Shown: positions 44,233 to 54,092 of the stretch, in pieces
How positions within the stretch are numbered: position 1 is the stretch's first letter
Layout of the letters: every line of letters begins with the position of its first letter
From: CAZMXS01 sp964570325
GTDB lineage: Bacteria; Verrucomicrobiota; Kiritimatiellia; CAIQIC01; CAZMXS01
Length of the DNA: 64,000 nt
Assembly (NCBI GenBank): GCA_964570325.1
Contig: CAZMXS010000016.1
Span: 4,120 to 68,119 of the forward strand
Direction of reading: 5' to 3'
Translations under genes and position numbers: made by a program
The notes under the pieces: generated by a model
Databases searched by the model: none
What the model was told of the DNA's origin: nothing
Seen by the model: only the letters and a program-made list of their open reading frames with translations

Positions 44233-44260
44233 CATGCTGTCCCGCTCGCGGGGCAGCATG
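44233..44260 (+). terminator. Stable 13-bp hairpin, possible terminator
   Basis: CATGCTGTCCCGC (44233-44245) and GCGGGGCAGCATG (44248-44260) pair over 13 positions with one G-U pair, 40 nt after the DUF5684 stop. No T-tract follows, so termination by the intrinsic route is uncertain. Confidence 0.4.
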
Positions 44261-44273
44261 TCCGTTGTGCACC

Positions 44274-45911
44274 GTGAGTACATATAAGCTCAATTGCGCG
44301 GGTTGGCTCGCGCTGACCTTGTTATGGGCGGGGGTGCCGGATCTGTTGCCGCGGGCCGGAGCGGAGGAGTTGGCCATTCAGACCGTGTATCAAACCAGCA
44401 ACGGTGTTGTCCTGACCTGGCAAGGCGCGACCGGCATGACCTTTGCGGTGGAGACGGCCGACTATCTCGACGCGGCGGAACCCTTTGCGCCGTATGCCGC
44501 GGAGATCGTGTCCGGCAGTCCGACGGCTGCCTGCACCAACCCGCTGCCGCCCAACCCCATCCTTTTTTATCGTGTCGTGGATGCGGCTTTCACCAATCCG
44601 CTGGGACGGGTGGTGGTGTTGTCCGACCTGCACTTGAGCCCGATGGCTTCGGCGCCGATCGTTACGCAGTTGCTGGCGGGCGCGGTGGCCGACTGGGATC
44701 TGATCCTGCAGGCCGACACGAACGGTTATTTTACGCCGGACGCCACGGGCAAAAGCGTGGTCAATCCGCGGTTGTTCAACTCCGCGCTCGATAATGCCCG
44801 CGCGGCCTGTCCGGCGCCGGATGCGGTGTTGCTGCTCGGGGATTTCGAATATTACGACTTCAAAGAGCATTATCGCCACGTTACCGGCGACGAGGACGAG
44901 GAAAACTGGCGGACCCTGTTGCTCAAGCAATACGAGTATGTCTTGATGAAGACGGCCCGCGCATTTCCCGGCGCGCCGCTCTATCCGTGCCTCGGCAACA
45001 ACGACACGTTCAGCAACGATTACGAAATCGCGGCGGGCGACGATTTTTTCCGGCGCACGGCCGGACTTTTTTACGAGTACGGATTGAGCCATATTCTGCC
45101 GCGCGCCGAGTTCGAGGCCACCTATACCAATGCCGGGCATTACGCGGCTCCGTTTCGCGCCGGTGAAATCATCGCGCTCGAAAGCGTCTTTTTCTCCGTC
45201 AACCACCCCGGCGGGCTGGGCAACGGCAGCAACCAACTGGCCTACCTGGAAAGCCGGCTGAACGCTTGCGAAACGCAAAATCGCCCGGTCTGGATTCTCA
45301 GCCATATTCCGCCCGGCATCAGTGCGTTCGACACCTGGGCCCATTGGCGGACGGGCGGTGTGCAGCAGGTGGCGACCAACTGGCGCGAAGATTTTCTCGA
45401 TCCCTTCGCGGCGGTCGTGGCCCGGCACCGCGGCACGATCGGCAATATCTTCTGCGGGCATTACCATTTGCGCGCCTGGCAGTTGGCCAACGACCCGGCG
45501 GATTCGAATGTGACCGCCGCAATTCAGATCATGGACGGCCTGCTTTATAACCATGGCGACAATCCCGGCTTCAGTGTGCTGACGTATGATCGCCGGACCC
45601 TGCAACTGCGGCGCGAAGCCATGTATGGCCTGGCGTACGATGACTATCTGCGCGTGACCGGGCCGGCGGTGTGGGATGTGATCTTCAACACGGAGCGCGG
45701 GCTGCGCCTGGCGAACCTGGGAGCCGAGCGGCTGCTGGACGCCTGGACTGATATGGCCGCCGCCGGCTCCGCCGGCTATGAATACTACCGGGATGAATAT
45801 AATTGCGGCCGGCCGCCGTACGTAATCAACGCCACCAACTGGCCGGTTTATCACGGCGAGATGCGCTGGATCAACCCCGCCCAGTTTCTGCATAATGTCG
45901 CACCGCCTTAG
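44274..45911 (+). CDS. Exported calcineurin-like metallophosphoesterase (acid sphingomyelinase-like)
   Basis: 545 residues from GTG (44274); the longer reading from TTG at 44265 adds three residues. Signal peptide ~1-30. A small beta domain (~35-105, VVLTWQGATGMTFAVETADY .. LFYRVV) precedes the phosphoesterase domain with its five metal motifs: VLSDLHLSP, LLGDFEYYD, CLGNNDTFS, ILSHIPPG and FCGHYHLRAW. The order and the ASMase-like C-terminal region (GYEYYRDEYNC, FLHNVAPP) resemble acid sphingomyelinase-like phosphodiesterases. It probably hydrolyses a phosphodiester or phosphomonoester outside the cytoplasm. Confidence 0.85.
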   Translation: MSTYKLNCAGWLALTLLWAGVPDLLPRAGAEELAIQTVYQTSNGVVLTWQGATGMTFAVETADYLDAAEPFAPYAAEIVSGSPTAACTNPLPPNPILFYRVVDAAFTNPLGRVVVLSDLHLSPMASAPIVTQLLAGAVADWDLILQADTNGYFTPDATGKSVVNPRLFNSALDNARAACPAPDAVLLLGDFEYYDFKEHYRHVTGDEDEENWRTLLLKQYEYVLMKTARAFPGAPLYPCLGNNDTFSNDYEIAAGDDFFRRTAGLFYEYGLSHILPRAEFEATYTNAGHYAAPFRAGEIIALESVFFSVNHPGGLGNGSNQLAYLESRLNACETQNRPVWILSHIPPGISAFDTWAHWRTGGVQQVATNWREDFLDPFAAVVARHRGTIGNIFCGHYHLRAWQLANDPADSNVTAAIQIMDGLLYNHGDNPGFSVLTYDRRTLQLRREAMYGLAYDDYLRVTGPAVWDVIFNTERGLRLANLGAERLLDAWTDMAAAGSAGYEYYRDEYNCGRPPYVINATNWPVYHGEMRWINPAQFLHNVAPP

Positions 45912-46096
45912 GCGCCGCAGGGCGCGAGCCTCCTGCCTGTTTCCCGCACTTCAAGTCTTCCCTTGTTTGTCCGGGCGGGACACCTGGACCGTACCGAAAA
46001 CCTCTTGCCGCGAACCGGTCCGTGATTCCGGCCGGCCGCGCCCCCCGTCTTTTTTTCATGGTTTCTGAGCCGATGTGTTTGGGGTAATCTGGGGCT

Positions 46097-47302
46097 ATGT
46101 CGAATCCGCGTCTGATCACGATTACCGATGAAGAGCAAGGCCATAGCCGGCGGGAGACGTTGCTGGACGGCCAGTATACGGTGGTTTCCCGCTCCGGCCT
46201 CAGCGCCACGGAGCGGGCGCTGATCGAATCCCTGCCGACCCTGAAAAACCCCCGGCGACTCCTGCTGATCGGCAACCGCACCGGGGTGGTCGGGTTGATC
46301 GCGGCCGACCGGCAACCCGGCCTGGCGGTGGAAATGTTGTGCCTGGATATCCACCACGCGCGGACTGCGCGGCGGAACCTGGCGGAAAACCGCGCCCATG
46401 CGGTTTCCGTCGAATGTGCGCCGTATGTGGCGGGCCGCGCGGTGTATGACACCGCGTTGCTGCAGCTTTCGCGCGGCGGCATGACCGGCGAGCTGGTCGA
46501 GGATTTCCTCCAGCAAATCCATCTGGCGCTGCAGCCTGAGGGCCAACTGCTGGTTGCCTTGGACGACGCGCCCGAGCGCCTGGCTGGGCGGCTCAAGGAA
46601 CTGTTTGGCGGCTGCCGGCGGCAAATGTTCGGCGGCCAGTCCGTCCTGACGGCGTTGAAGCGCAAACCGCTCAGGAAAGAGCGCCGCTTCACGGCCGAGT
46701 TGACCATGACCCTGCCGGGCCGAAAACCGGTTCGCCTCGTGACGATTCCCGGTGTTTTCGCGCATCGCAAGGTGGACGAGGGGGCGCTGGCGCTAGCGGA
46801 AACGGCGGTTGCGGATGTCCAGGCCGGCGACGTCGTGCTGGACCTGGGGTGCGGCGCCGGAACAGTTGGACTGGCGCTGGCGGTGAACCAGGTGCAGGCG
46901 CATGTGACGTTCGTGGATTCCAATGCGCGGGCCGTGTGGGCCGCGGAACAGAACTGCCGGCTGAACGCGGTGACGAACTATGCCGTGGCGCTGGGCGACG
47001 ATGCCCCGAATGACGGCCGCGCCTTCACGCTTTTTGTCGCCAACCCGCCATACTTCTCCCACTACGACATCGCCGAGCGCTTCATCCAGACCGCCCGCCG
47101 CAAGTTGGCGCCTGGCGGGCGCGCGTATCTCGTCGCCAAGAACGCCGCGGGGCACGAGCACCTGATGCGCCGAGCCTTCGGCAACGCGGAGATCATCCGG
47201 CGGCGCGGCTACCAGGTGGTGAAGTCGGTGCGCCGGAAATATACCATCGTTCGCGACGACAATTTTACCCTGGCGCCGCGCCCGCCGCAGGAACCCGATT
47301 GA
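46097..47302 (+). CDS. RsmC/RlmG-like rRNA guanine-N2 methyltransferase
   Basis: 401 residues. Two Rossmann-like halves: a degenerate N-terminal one (LLLIGNRTGVVGLIAAD, lacking a clear SAM motif) and a C-terminal active one (VLDLGCGAGTVGLALA, VTFVDSNARAVWAAEQN, LFVANPPYFSHYDIAERF). NPPY is the catalytic motif of N-methyltransferases. The double-domain shape matches RsmC (16S m2G1207) or RlmG (23S m2G1835). Starts shortly after a noncoding stretch of 185 nt; nothing is seen in that stretch. Confidence 0.8.
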   Translation: MSNPRLITITDEEQGHSRRETLLDGQYTVVSRSGLSATERALIESLPTLKNPRRLLLIGNRTGVVGLIAADRQPGLAVEMLCLDIHHARTARRNLAENRAHAVSVECAPYVAGRAVYDTALLQLSRGGMTGELVEDFLQQIHLALQPEGQLLVALDDAPERLAGRLKELFGGCRRQMFGGQSVLTALKRKPLRKERRFTAELTMTLPGRKPVRLVTIPGVFAHRKVDEGALALAETAVADVQAGDVVLDLGCGAGTVGLALAVNQVQAHVTFVDSNARAVWAAEQNCRLNAVTNYAVALGDDAPNDGRAFTLFVANPPYFSHYDIAERFIQTARRKLAPGGRAYLVAKNAAGHEHLMRRAFGNAEIIRRRGYQVVKSVRRKYTIVRDDNFTLAPRPPQEPD

Positions 47303-47390
47303 GTTCCGTCCATGCCTGATCGTGCGCGCACGCCGTTTGTCCGCTCTATCGCCTCGACAAATTCCGTCGCAACCCACATCGTTGCGCCGC

Positions 47391-50345
47391 ATGAAGACCC
47401 GGCTTGCGCCATTGGGGCTGGCGCTGCTGCTGGCTGGAGCGGCGACCGGTCGGGCGGAAGAGGAGCGCGCCATGAGCAATCAGACCGCGGCGGAATTTCG
47501 ATTTCCCGGCAAACGCATTGAGGGCGTGATGGGCAACGGCCGGCTGGTGGCCACGCTGTGGCCGGGCCAGCTTGTTTTCCGCTATAATCCGATCGTCGCG
47601 GAAGTGCGGTTCGGACTGGCGTCCGGCGGCGCAATCCGCGGATTTGACGAACTGCCGGTGGATTCCGAGTTTTTCCCTGGCTGTGTGCGCTATGTCATGC
47701 GCGCCGACGGTTGCGTTTTCACATTGAGTCATACCTGTCTGCCGGACGCGGACGTCTATGCGCTGGTCCTGGAAGTCGCGCGCGAGTCCGGGACCGGAGC
47801 GGTTCCGGATTGGGTGCTGGAGATCAGGCCGGCGGGCCCTGCCGAGGCTGCGGCCGACGGCGTCCGGGCCGGGCCCAATCGGGTATCGCTCTGCGGCCGG
47901 CTTGTCCGCGCCCAGCCCGCGCCCGACGGCGCGATCCGGCTGACCGTGCCCCTGACACCTGGCGCCGCCGGCCGGGACACGGCTTGCGTGCTGCTGGGGC
48001 CGGAGCCGGAAGTGCGCCGCGCCGCGGCGACCGCGCCCGAGCAATGGCCCGCGCGCGTGATCGCGCATTACCTTGGCGCGGGGCTGAAGCTGGCCGGCCC
48101 GGAGCCTGATCTGAACCGCGCGGTGGAGTTCATGAAGTACCACATGCAATTGGGGTATGACTGGCCGCGCACAATGGTCTGCGACATGTTCCGCTGGCGC
48201 GATGTCTGGTCGCGGGATCTAGGCAGCGGCTTCGGCTTGGGCGCGCTGGCCGCGGGCCGATTCGATGCCGCGCGCAACAGCCTGCGCTACGAGCTCCAGC
48301 GCCATTCCCGCCATGCGCCCGCGGGGCTGAAAGTGTCCGACGATTCCTCGCAGGGCGGCAGTGTCGAGGGGTTGGGCTTCATTCTCGATCTGGTCTGGCG
48401 GTACTATCTGCATACCGGCGACCGGGAACTGCTGGCGCAGGCGCGCGCCACGCTCCTGCCCTGGGTCGAGATGTGGCTGGCGCGCGACTACGATGCCGAC
48501 GGACTGGTCGTGGATGTGACCGAGTGGATGGATCACTCGCGATTCTTTCGCCTGCCGGAAGGAATCCAAACCTTGTATTCGAATGTATTGTTTGCGCAAT
48601 TGGCCGAGCGTTTCGCCCAAATCAACCGTGCATTGGGGTTCGAGACCGCGGCCGAACCGTATGCGGCGCGGGCCGCGCAGACACGGCGGCAGATCAATGC
48701 GCAGTATTGGAATCCGCGCGGATTCTACAACAATTACCGGTTGTGGGACGTGGCCGACGAAAAAGTGGATTCCGGCGCCAATGCGCTGGCCATCCTGTTC
48801 GGGCTGGCGTCACCCGAGCGCGCCGCGGCCGCGTTGGCGACGTTGCGGGCCCACAACTGGCGGCGCTACGGCAGCGTGACGATTTTTCCGCCGATGAAAT
48901 ACGCGGGGCCGGAAAACGACCAGAACGTGAAATGCTGGCCGTGGTGGGAGGCCAAGGAAGCCAAGGCTCGCCTGCTCAACGGCGATTCGGCCGGCGGGCT
49001 GCAACTGTTGAAATGGTGCACGGACACGCTGGCTTATGAGCGTTTTCCCGGCCTGATGGAGGAATACCTGGAGCCGGATACCGGCGAGATCGAAAGTTTC
49101 GCGGGGCACGCCTTCATCACCGGCGCGGGTTCCGTGCTGGATTGCATCGCTGAAGGGTTGCTGGGCTTCAGTGTGCTGGAGCCGGGCGCCGCGGCAGTCC
49201 GAATCGCGCCCAATGTGCCGGAGTCCTGGCGCGACTGGGCGGCGGAATTCCCGCTCGCCGACGGCGTCCTGAAATACACGCGCCGTGATGCGACGATCCA
49301 AGTTCAACTGCGCCATCCCACGACGCGGACGCTCCAGGTTGGACTGCCGCCGGGCCGGCGGATCGGCGCGCTGATCCTCAACGGCGCGGCCCAAACGGCG
49401 TTTCGGTATCGGGACGCGGCGCGCGGGGGGCTGGCGGAAGTGGACCTGCCGGAACAGCCGGCGGCCGTCAGCCTGGAGATCACGCTGGCAGACGGCGCGC
49501 CGGAAACGGTCGCGGCGGCGCCCGCGCCGCCGCCCATGGCGCCACCGCGGGATGATGCGCCAATGGTCGTCACGGCGGCCGTCAAAACCATCGGCCTATT
49601 CTATGAGCCGGGAGTGTTGCGTCTGGCGTGGGAACAGGTGAACGCGGCGCGCACCATACTGGCGCGCGCGGGGAAGGAAACCGTGATTCTGGATAGCCAG
49701 GGGGTGGCGGAGGCGCAGCCCAAGACGGTCCAGGCGGTGGCGTTTGTGGGTAATATCATGCCCTGGCAGGATACGTCCGGGCGCCGTATTTCGGAGCGGC
49801 TGCAGGCATTCCTGGACGCCGGCGGGCGGCTGGTGCTCTGGGGCGCCGCGTGTGAGCCCAAGGGCAAGATGGGCGAACGCGGCAGTTTGATCGAATGGCA
49901 AACACCGTTACCGGCTGGGGCGGAGACGAAATCTCCGGCTATCTGGCAATATTATGACGAGGCGGCCGGACGGTTGGCGGGCGCGCCGGCCCGCGGCGGT
50001 GTCGGTTACTGGGGCGTGGGGGATTATTTTCCCGGTTGGCCGCTTTCGCTGGGGCTGTTCGGTTTGGCGGAAGAATGCCGGGGCATTCAGTTCGCGAGCG
50101 GGCCGGCTCCGCTGGATATCCCGGTGCTGAATGTCTATACCGATTTCGCCTGCCATTATCCCTGGCAGTTTACGCCGCTGGCCTACACCGTGCGTGTCGA
50201 GCAATGGGTGGAGGGGCCCCTGCCGGATCGCTATCCGTGCGCGGCCCGCATCCGCCACGCCCAAACCGGCGGCGAGATTATCCTCCTGGCCCCGGAATTG
50301 ATCGCACAACCGGTCATGGCGGAATGGCTGGGTCAGATTTTATGA
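47391..50345 (+). CDS. Large exported six-hairpin glycosidase-like protein
   Basis: 984 residues; the start at MKTRLAPLGLALLLAGAA gives a clear signal peptide. An N-terminal beta domain (~45-230) precedes an (alpha/alpha)6 barrel (~245-600) like families GH63/GH15/MGH1-type enzymes: MFRWRDVWSRDLGSGFGLGA, 'DLVWRYYLHTGDRELLAQAR', GLVVDVTEWMDHSRF and 'FAGHAFITGAGSVLDCIAEG'. Asp/Glu pairs at these positions are typical of inverting alpha-glycosidases. A beta-sandwich (~610-720) follows, and the last ~230 residues (AFVGNIMPW, 'AFLDAGGRLVLWGAA') form a glutamine-amidotransferase-like or A4-galactosidase-like domain. Substrate not predictable. Confidence 0.72.
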   Translation: MKTRLAPLGLALLLAGAATGRAEEERAMSNQTAAEFRFPGKRIEGVMGNGRLVATLWPGQLVFRYNPIVAEVRFGLASGGAIRGFDELPVDSEFFPGCVRYVMRADGCVFTLSHTCLPDADVYALVLEVARESGTGAVPDWVLEIRPAGPAEAAADGVRAGPNRVSLCGRLVRAQPAPDGAIRLTVPLTPGAAGRDTACVLLGPEPEVRRAAATAPEQWPARVIAHYLGAGLKLAGPEPDLNRAVEFMKYHMQLGYDWPRTMVCDMFRWRDVWSRDLGSGFGLGALAAGRFDAARNSLRYELQRHSRHAPAGLKVSDDSSQGGSVEGLGFILDLVWRYYLHTGDRELLAQARATLLPWVEMWLARDYDADGLVVDVTEWMDHSRFFRLPEGIQTLYSNVLFAQLAERFAQINRALGFETAAEPYAARAAQTRRQINAQYWNPRGFYNNYRLWDVADEKVDSGANALAILFGLASPERAAAALATLRAHNWRRYGSVTIFPPMKYAGPENDQNVKCWPWWEAKEAKARLLNGDSAGGLQLLKWCTDTLAYERFPGLMEEYLEPDTGEIESFAGHAFITGAGSVLDCIAEGLLGFSVLEPGAAAVRIAPNVPESWRDWAAEFPLADGVLKYTRRDATIQVQLRHPTTRTLQVGLPPGRRIGALILNGAAQTAFRYRDAARGGLAEVDLPEQPAAVSLEITLADGAPETVAAAPAPPPMAPPRDDAPMVVTAAVKTIGLFYEPGVLRLAWEQVNAARTILARAGKETVILDSQGVAEAQPKTVQAVAFVGNIMPWQDTSGRRISERLQAFLDAGGRLVLWGAACEPKGKMGERGSLIEWQTPLPAGAETKSPAIWQYYDEAAGRLAGAPARGGVGYWGVGDYFPGWPLSLGLFGLAEECRGIQFASGPAPLDIPVLNVYTDFACHYPWQFTPLAYTVRVEQWVEGPLPDRYPCAARIRHAQTGGEIILLAPELIAQPVMAEWLGQIL

Positions 50346-50482
50346 CCCGGCCGGGCGGCTGTCGAGCGGGTCCCGGCGGCCGAACCCGCGCCCCATAAAA
50401 ACGCGCAAAGCACCGGCGGGTGGCTCCGAACCGCGCATTCCGGCATTGTCGCCGGCGGCGCCGGCCGCTAATCTATTCGGCC

Positions 50483-51370
50483 ATGCTTACGGACAACATT
50501 CTGGATTTGATCGGCAATACGCCGATGGTGCAGTTGAAAGGCGAGAACGTCTTCGCCAAGGCGGAATATCTCAATCCGGGCGGCAGCATCAAGGATCGCG
50601 TCGCGTTGTCCATGCTCGAGGGCGCCGAGCGCGACGGGAAATTGAAGCCCGATTCGATCATTGTCGAACCGACCTCCGGCAACACCGGCATCGGGATCGC
50701 GATGGTCGGCCGCCTGAAGGGTTACAAGGTGCGCATCGTCATGCCCGAGAACATGAGCGAGGAGCGCAAGAAACTCATCCGGACCCTCGGCGCGGAATTG
50801 ATTCTGACGCCGGCGCAGGACAGCATTGGCGGCGCGGTGCGCGTGGTCGAGGAGATGGCCGCGGCGGATCCGCGGGTGTATGTGCCGCAGCAGTTCAAGA
50901 ACCCCGACAACCCGCGCACTCATTACGAAGAGACCGCGCACGAAATCTGGCGGCAGATGACCGGCGAGATCGCCGCGTTTGTCGCCGGCGTCGGCAGCGG
51001 CGGCACGCTGCAAGGCGTCGGCCGGTTCCTGCGGGAGCACAAGCCCGGTGTCCGGATTGTCGCGGTTGAGCCGAAAAATGTTTCCGCCATTTTGGGCCAC
51101 GAGCCGGGCCTGCACCAGATCCAAGGGATTGGCGACGGGTTCATTCCCGATATCCTGGACGTCAGCCTGGTGGATGAAGTGGTTGAGGTTACGGATGACG
51201 ACGCCATTGAGACCACGCGCCGGTTGGGCCGGGATTATGGACTGCTGGTGGGCATCTCGTCCGGCGCAAATGTCTGGGCGGCGCGCGAGGTCGCCCGGCG
51301 CCACGCCGGGCATATCGTCACCGTGCTGCCGGATCGCGCCGAACGCTACTTCAGCACTGCCTTGATGTGA
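50483..51370 (+). CDS. cysK: Cysteine synthase A (O-acetylserine sulfhydrylase)
   Basis: 295 residues. PLP-lysine motif NPGGSIKDR (Lys37), Asn/substrate loop EPTSGNTGIGIAMV, phosphate loop GVGSGGTLQGVG and the C-terminal GISSGAN. All catalytic elements are in place and length is normal. Makes cysteine from O-acetylserine and sulfide. Start at ATG 50483; the longer open frame is not conserved. Confidence 0.93.
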   Translation: MLTDNILDLIGNTPMVQLKGENVFAKAEYLNPGGSIKDRVALSMLEGAERDGKLKPDSIIVEPTSGNTGIGIAMVGRLKGYKVRIVMPENMSEERKKLIRTLGAELILTPAQDSIGGAVRVVEEMAAADPRVYVPQQFKNPDNPRTHYEETAHEIWRQMTGEIAAFVAGVGSGGTLQGVGRFLREHKPGVRIVAVEPKNVSAILGHEPGLHQIQGIGDGFIPDILDVSLVDEVVEVTDDDAIETTRRLGRDYGLLVGISSGANVWAAREVARRHAGHIVTVLPDRAERYFSTALM

Positions 51371-51571
51371 CGAATGCGCCGCCCGCGCGGCGGCCTGAGG
51401 TATTTCGTGGAGCGCGGGCCGGCGGCCCATTTCAAGCATCAATTTGTCCTGCATGATCCATGCGCGGACGGGGTCCCGCGCCCCGAAACGATGCGCGGGC
51501 GAAAAGCCATCTTCCTTTGCGGAGCCCAATATGTTATACAACTGAATAAGTAACATGATGGGAGACTGCGC

Positions 51572-54067
51572 ATGAAAGTCATGTTATGCGGTCTGTTGTT
51601 CAGTTTGGTTTGTTGGGCCGGCTTGCCGGCTGGAGCGCTCGCCGGAATTGCAGGACCGTTCGCATCACTTGATCCATTGCCCGATCCCGCGCCGCGTCCG
51701 CCGCAGAATTATGAAGGCGCGATTGCCTATGACGGGACCAATTGGGTGATGGTCTGGGCCACCGATATTCCCAGCGCCGTCATGGCGATTCGGATGGACG
51801 CCAGCGGGCGGCTGGCGGATTCGCAGGCCTATCTCATCACCCCCAATAACCTTTCGGGCAGTGCCGCCCGACGCACGCCGGCGGTGGCCGCCGCGGGCGG
51901 GAAATGTCTGTTTGTGTGGCATGAAAGTCAGGGTGGCGTCTACCGTTTGGCCGGCCGGTGCATGACCTCCGCCGGCCAACCGCTGGACCTGGCGGCTTTC
52001 ACGATCACCAACGTCAGTTCAAGCCTGCCTTATCCCGGCCTCGCGGCGGATTCCAACGGTTATCTGTTGGTTTGGCAAACCAACAGCAGCCGGCATGTTT
52101 CCGCGACCCGCTTGAATGCCGCCGGACGCCCGCAGGGCGCCACCTTCCGCCTGGCCACCAATGGCACGATTTCCAGCGCGCCTGCCGTGGCTTGGGGCAA
52201 CTTCAGTATCGGTCAGTCGGCCCACTTGGCGGTTTGGGACCGCAACAACGATATCTATGGCGCGCGCATCACCACCGTGGGTGCGTTGCTGGACCCGGTG
52301 CCGTTGGCCATCTGCACGAACGCCGGCGCGCAGAGCGAACCGGCCGTGGCGGCCGGCTTGGGCCCCGGCGGGCAGGAAGGCTGGTGGGTGCTCTATACCG
52401 ATTCGCGATCCGGCGCCGCCGATATCTACGGCAGTTTCGTGAATAGCGCCGGCGTTGTCGGCTGTGCCGGCACGGGCATGCCGATCATCGCGACGGCCGG
52501 CGCCCAGAGCGCGCCCGCGATTGCCTGGGATGGGACACGATATGTCATAGGCTGGCACGACGCGGGCGGGATGGATCGCGTAGGTTATAGTGTGATGAGT
52601 GTCAGCGGGATGGTCAGCGATGCCGCCGGCAGCATTTGCTCGACCAACGAAACGACCTACAACCGGCTGGCCGCCGGGATGGCCGGGCAATTACTCGACC
52701 TGCATTATTTCTATGATTGCCAGCGCGCGACCCTGCTGACCCGGACCGCCGATACATTAAGCATTGTGACGGATCGGGTGGTCTCCGTCAGTGGCGCATT
52801 TCAGACCTGGCCGGACGGCGGATTTGACGGGGCGAATTGCTGGGCCGTCTGGAAACGCGGCAGCCTGGGGGGGCAGGCCGGCGATGATATCTGCGCGGCG
52901 CGCTTTTCACCGGCGGGCGTGGTGCTCGATTCGCCGGCGATCGCGGTTTGCGCGACCAACCAGCGGCAGGATTATCCGGCGGTGGCCTGCAATACCGGCC
53001 GGATTCTGGCGGTCTGGGCGGATGCCCGCGCCGGGGCCGACCAGATTTGGGGCCAGTTCCTGCGGCCCGGTGGCAGCCTGGCGGGAACCAATTTCCCGCT
53101 CGGCAACGCGGGCACCACGTTCGGCGCGGTCGCCAGTGACGGCACGAATTTTCTCGTTGCCTGGGAAGAATCGGGCGGGAGCATTGGCAGCCGCTTCGTG
53201 CGCGCGAATGGCACGCTGTCCGCCGTGCAGACTTATGGGGGCGATGGAGACAACCCGAAGGTGGCCTTTGGCAGCAATGTGTACCTGGTGGTTTGGGAGG
53301 ATGGCAACAACAGCATTCGGGCCCGGCGCTACCGCTCCGATGAAACGCTGCTCGACGCTTTGATCACCATTGAATCCGGCGATAGCTTGTACGAACCGGC
53401 GATCGCCTACAACCCGGCGACCAACCGGTTTCTCGTGGTCTGGGAAGATTATCCGGAAGTGATGGGCCGGATCGTGGATCCCGGCTCCGGCGCCGTCTCG
53501 TCCACGTTGATCTTGGTGACCCCCGAGGAAGGGTTGAAGGTGGATCCGCGCGTCCTGTATGACGGGCAGACCTGGGTGGTGACTTGGGCCGATTCCACGG
53601 CGGCCAATAACTACTATGCCGCGCGCGTCGCCGGCGATGGAACCCTGCTGGACACCAACGCCATGCGCATCCTCTCGCGCAACTCGCGGATTCTGGGCGC
53701 GGCCGCGAGCGGCGCGGCCGGCGGCCCCGCCTGGTGGCTGGCGCACGGAATTTTCTATGACAATGGGGCCAACGTCTACAACGCCTATCGGGTCTTTGCG
53801 TTGCCCTGGCAGCCCGGGCCGCAGACCAATATCACGCCGCTTGTGCTGACGGCTGATCAACTGCCCGGCAATCTGGCCCGGGTGCAGTTTACCGAGCCGG
53901 TCCCGGTCTGCACCAATTACGTTGTCGAGACCGCCGTTCGCGTGGCGGGCGGCTGGACTGCGGTGAGCAATGGCGCGATCATGGTCCCGAACGGAGTGAT
54001 CGGCGGGATTGTCTGCACGAATATTCCAGGTGGCAGCGCATTCTACCGGGTGCGCGGCGCGCGGTGA
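51572..54067 (+). CDS. Large exported beta-propeller-like protein
   Basis: 831 residues. Signal peptide ~1-24 (LLFSLVCWAGLPAGALAG). Then about eleven repeats of ~50-60 residues with the pattern 'A-DGTN-(W/F)L(V/I)-W-D.. I-G-R(V/I)..G..LD', e.g. AYDGTNWVMVWATDIPS, 'AVAWGNFSIGQSAHLAVWDR' and ASDGTNFLVAWEESGGS. Such repeats form propellers. The end, 'NYVVETAVRVAGGWTAVSN' .. AFYRVRGAR, is the same type of tail domain found in other exported proteins here. No catalytic motif found. Followed 25 nt later by a small lipoprotein gene. Confidence 0.72.
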   Translation: MKVMLCGLLFSLVCWAGLPAGALAGIAGPFASLDPLPDPAPRPPQNYEGAIAYDGTNWVMVWATDIPSAVMAIRMDASGRLADSQAYLITPNNLSGSAARRTPAVAAAGGKCLFVWHESQGGVYRLAGRCMTSAGQPLDLAAFTITNVSSSLPYPGLAADSNGYLLVWQTNSSRHVSATRLNAAGRPQGATFRLATNGTISSAPAVAWGNFSIGQSAHLAVWDRNNDIYGARITTVGALLDPVPLAICTNAGAQSEPAVAAGLGPGGQEGWWVLYTDSRSGAADIYGSFVNSAGVVGCAGTGMPIIATAGAQSAPAIAWDGTRYVIGWHDAGGMDRVGYSVMSVSGMVSDAAGSICSTNETTYNRLAAGMAGQLLDLHYFYDCQRATLLTRTADTLSIVTDRVVSVSGAFQTWPDGGFDGANCWAVWKRGSLGGQAGDDICAARFSPAGVVLDSPAIAVCATNQRQDYPAVACNTGRILAVWADARAGADQIWGQFLRPGGSLAGTNFPLGNAGTTFGAVASDGTNFLVAWEESGGSIGSRFVRANGTLSAVQTYGGDGDNPKVAFGSNVYLVVWEDGNNSIRARRYRSDETLLDALITIESGDSLYEPAIAYNPATNRFLVVWEDYPEVMGRIVDPGSGAVSSTLILVTPEEGLKVDPRVLYDGQTWVVTWADSTAANNYYAARVAGDGTLLDTNAMRILSRNSRILGAAASGAAGGPAWWLAHGIFYDNGANVYNAYRVFALPWQPGPQTNITPLVLTADQLPGNLARVQFTEPVPVCTNYVVETAVRVAGGWTAVSNGAIMVPNGVIGGIVCTNIPGGSAFYRVRGAR

Positions 54068-54092
54068 ACGAACAAACAAGGGAGGGTGGAAC

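Noticed and set aside
44233..44260. Hairpin as a confident intrinsic terminator
   Set aside because: No T-tract follows; kept only as a possible terminator with low confidence.
51371..51571. Hairpin CGCCGC-CCGC-GCGGCG after cysK as a terminator
   Set aside because: Short 6-bp stem with no T-tract.
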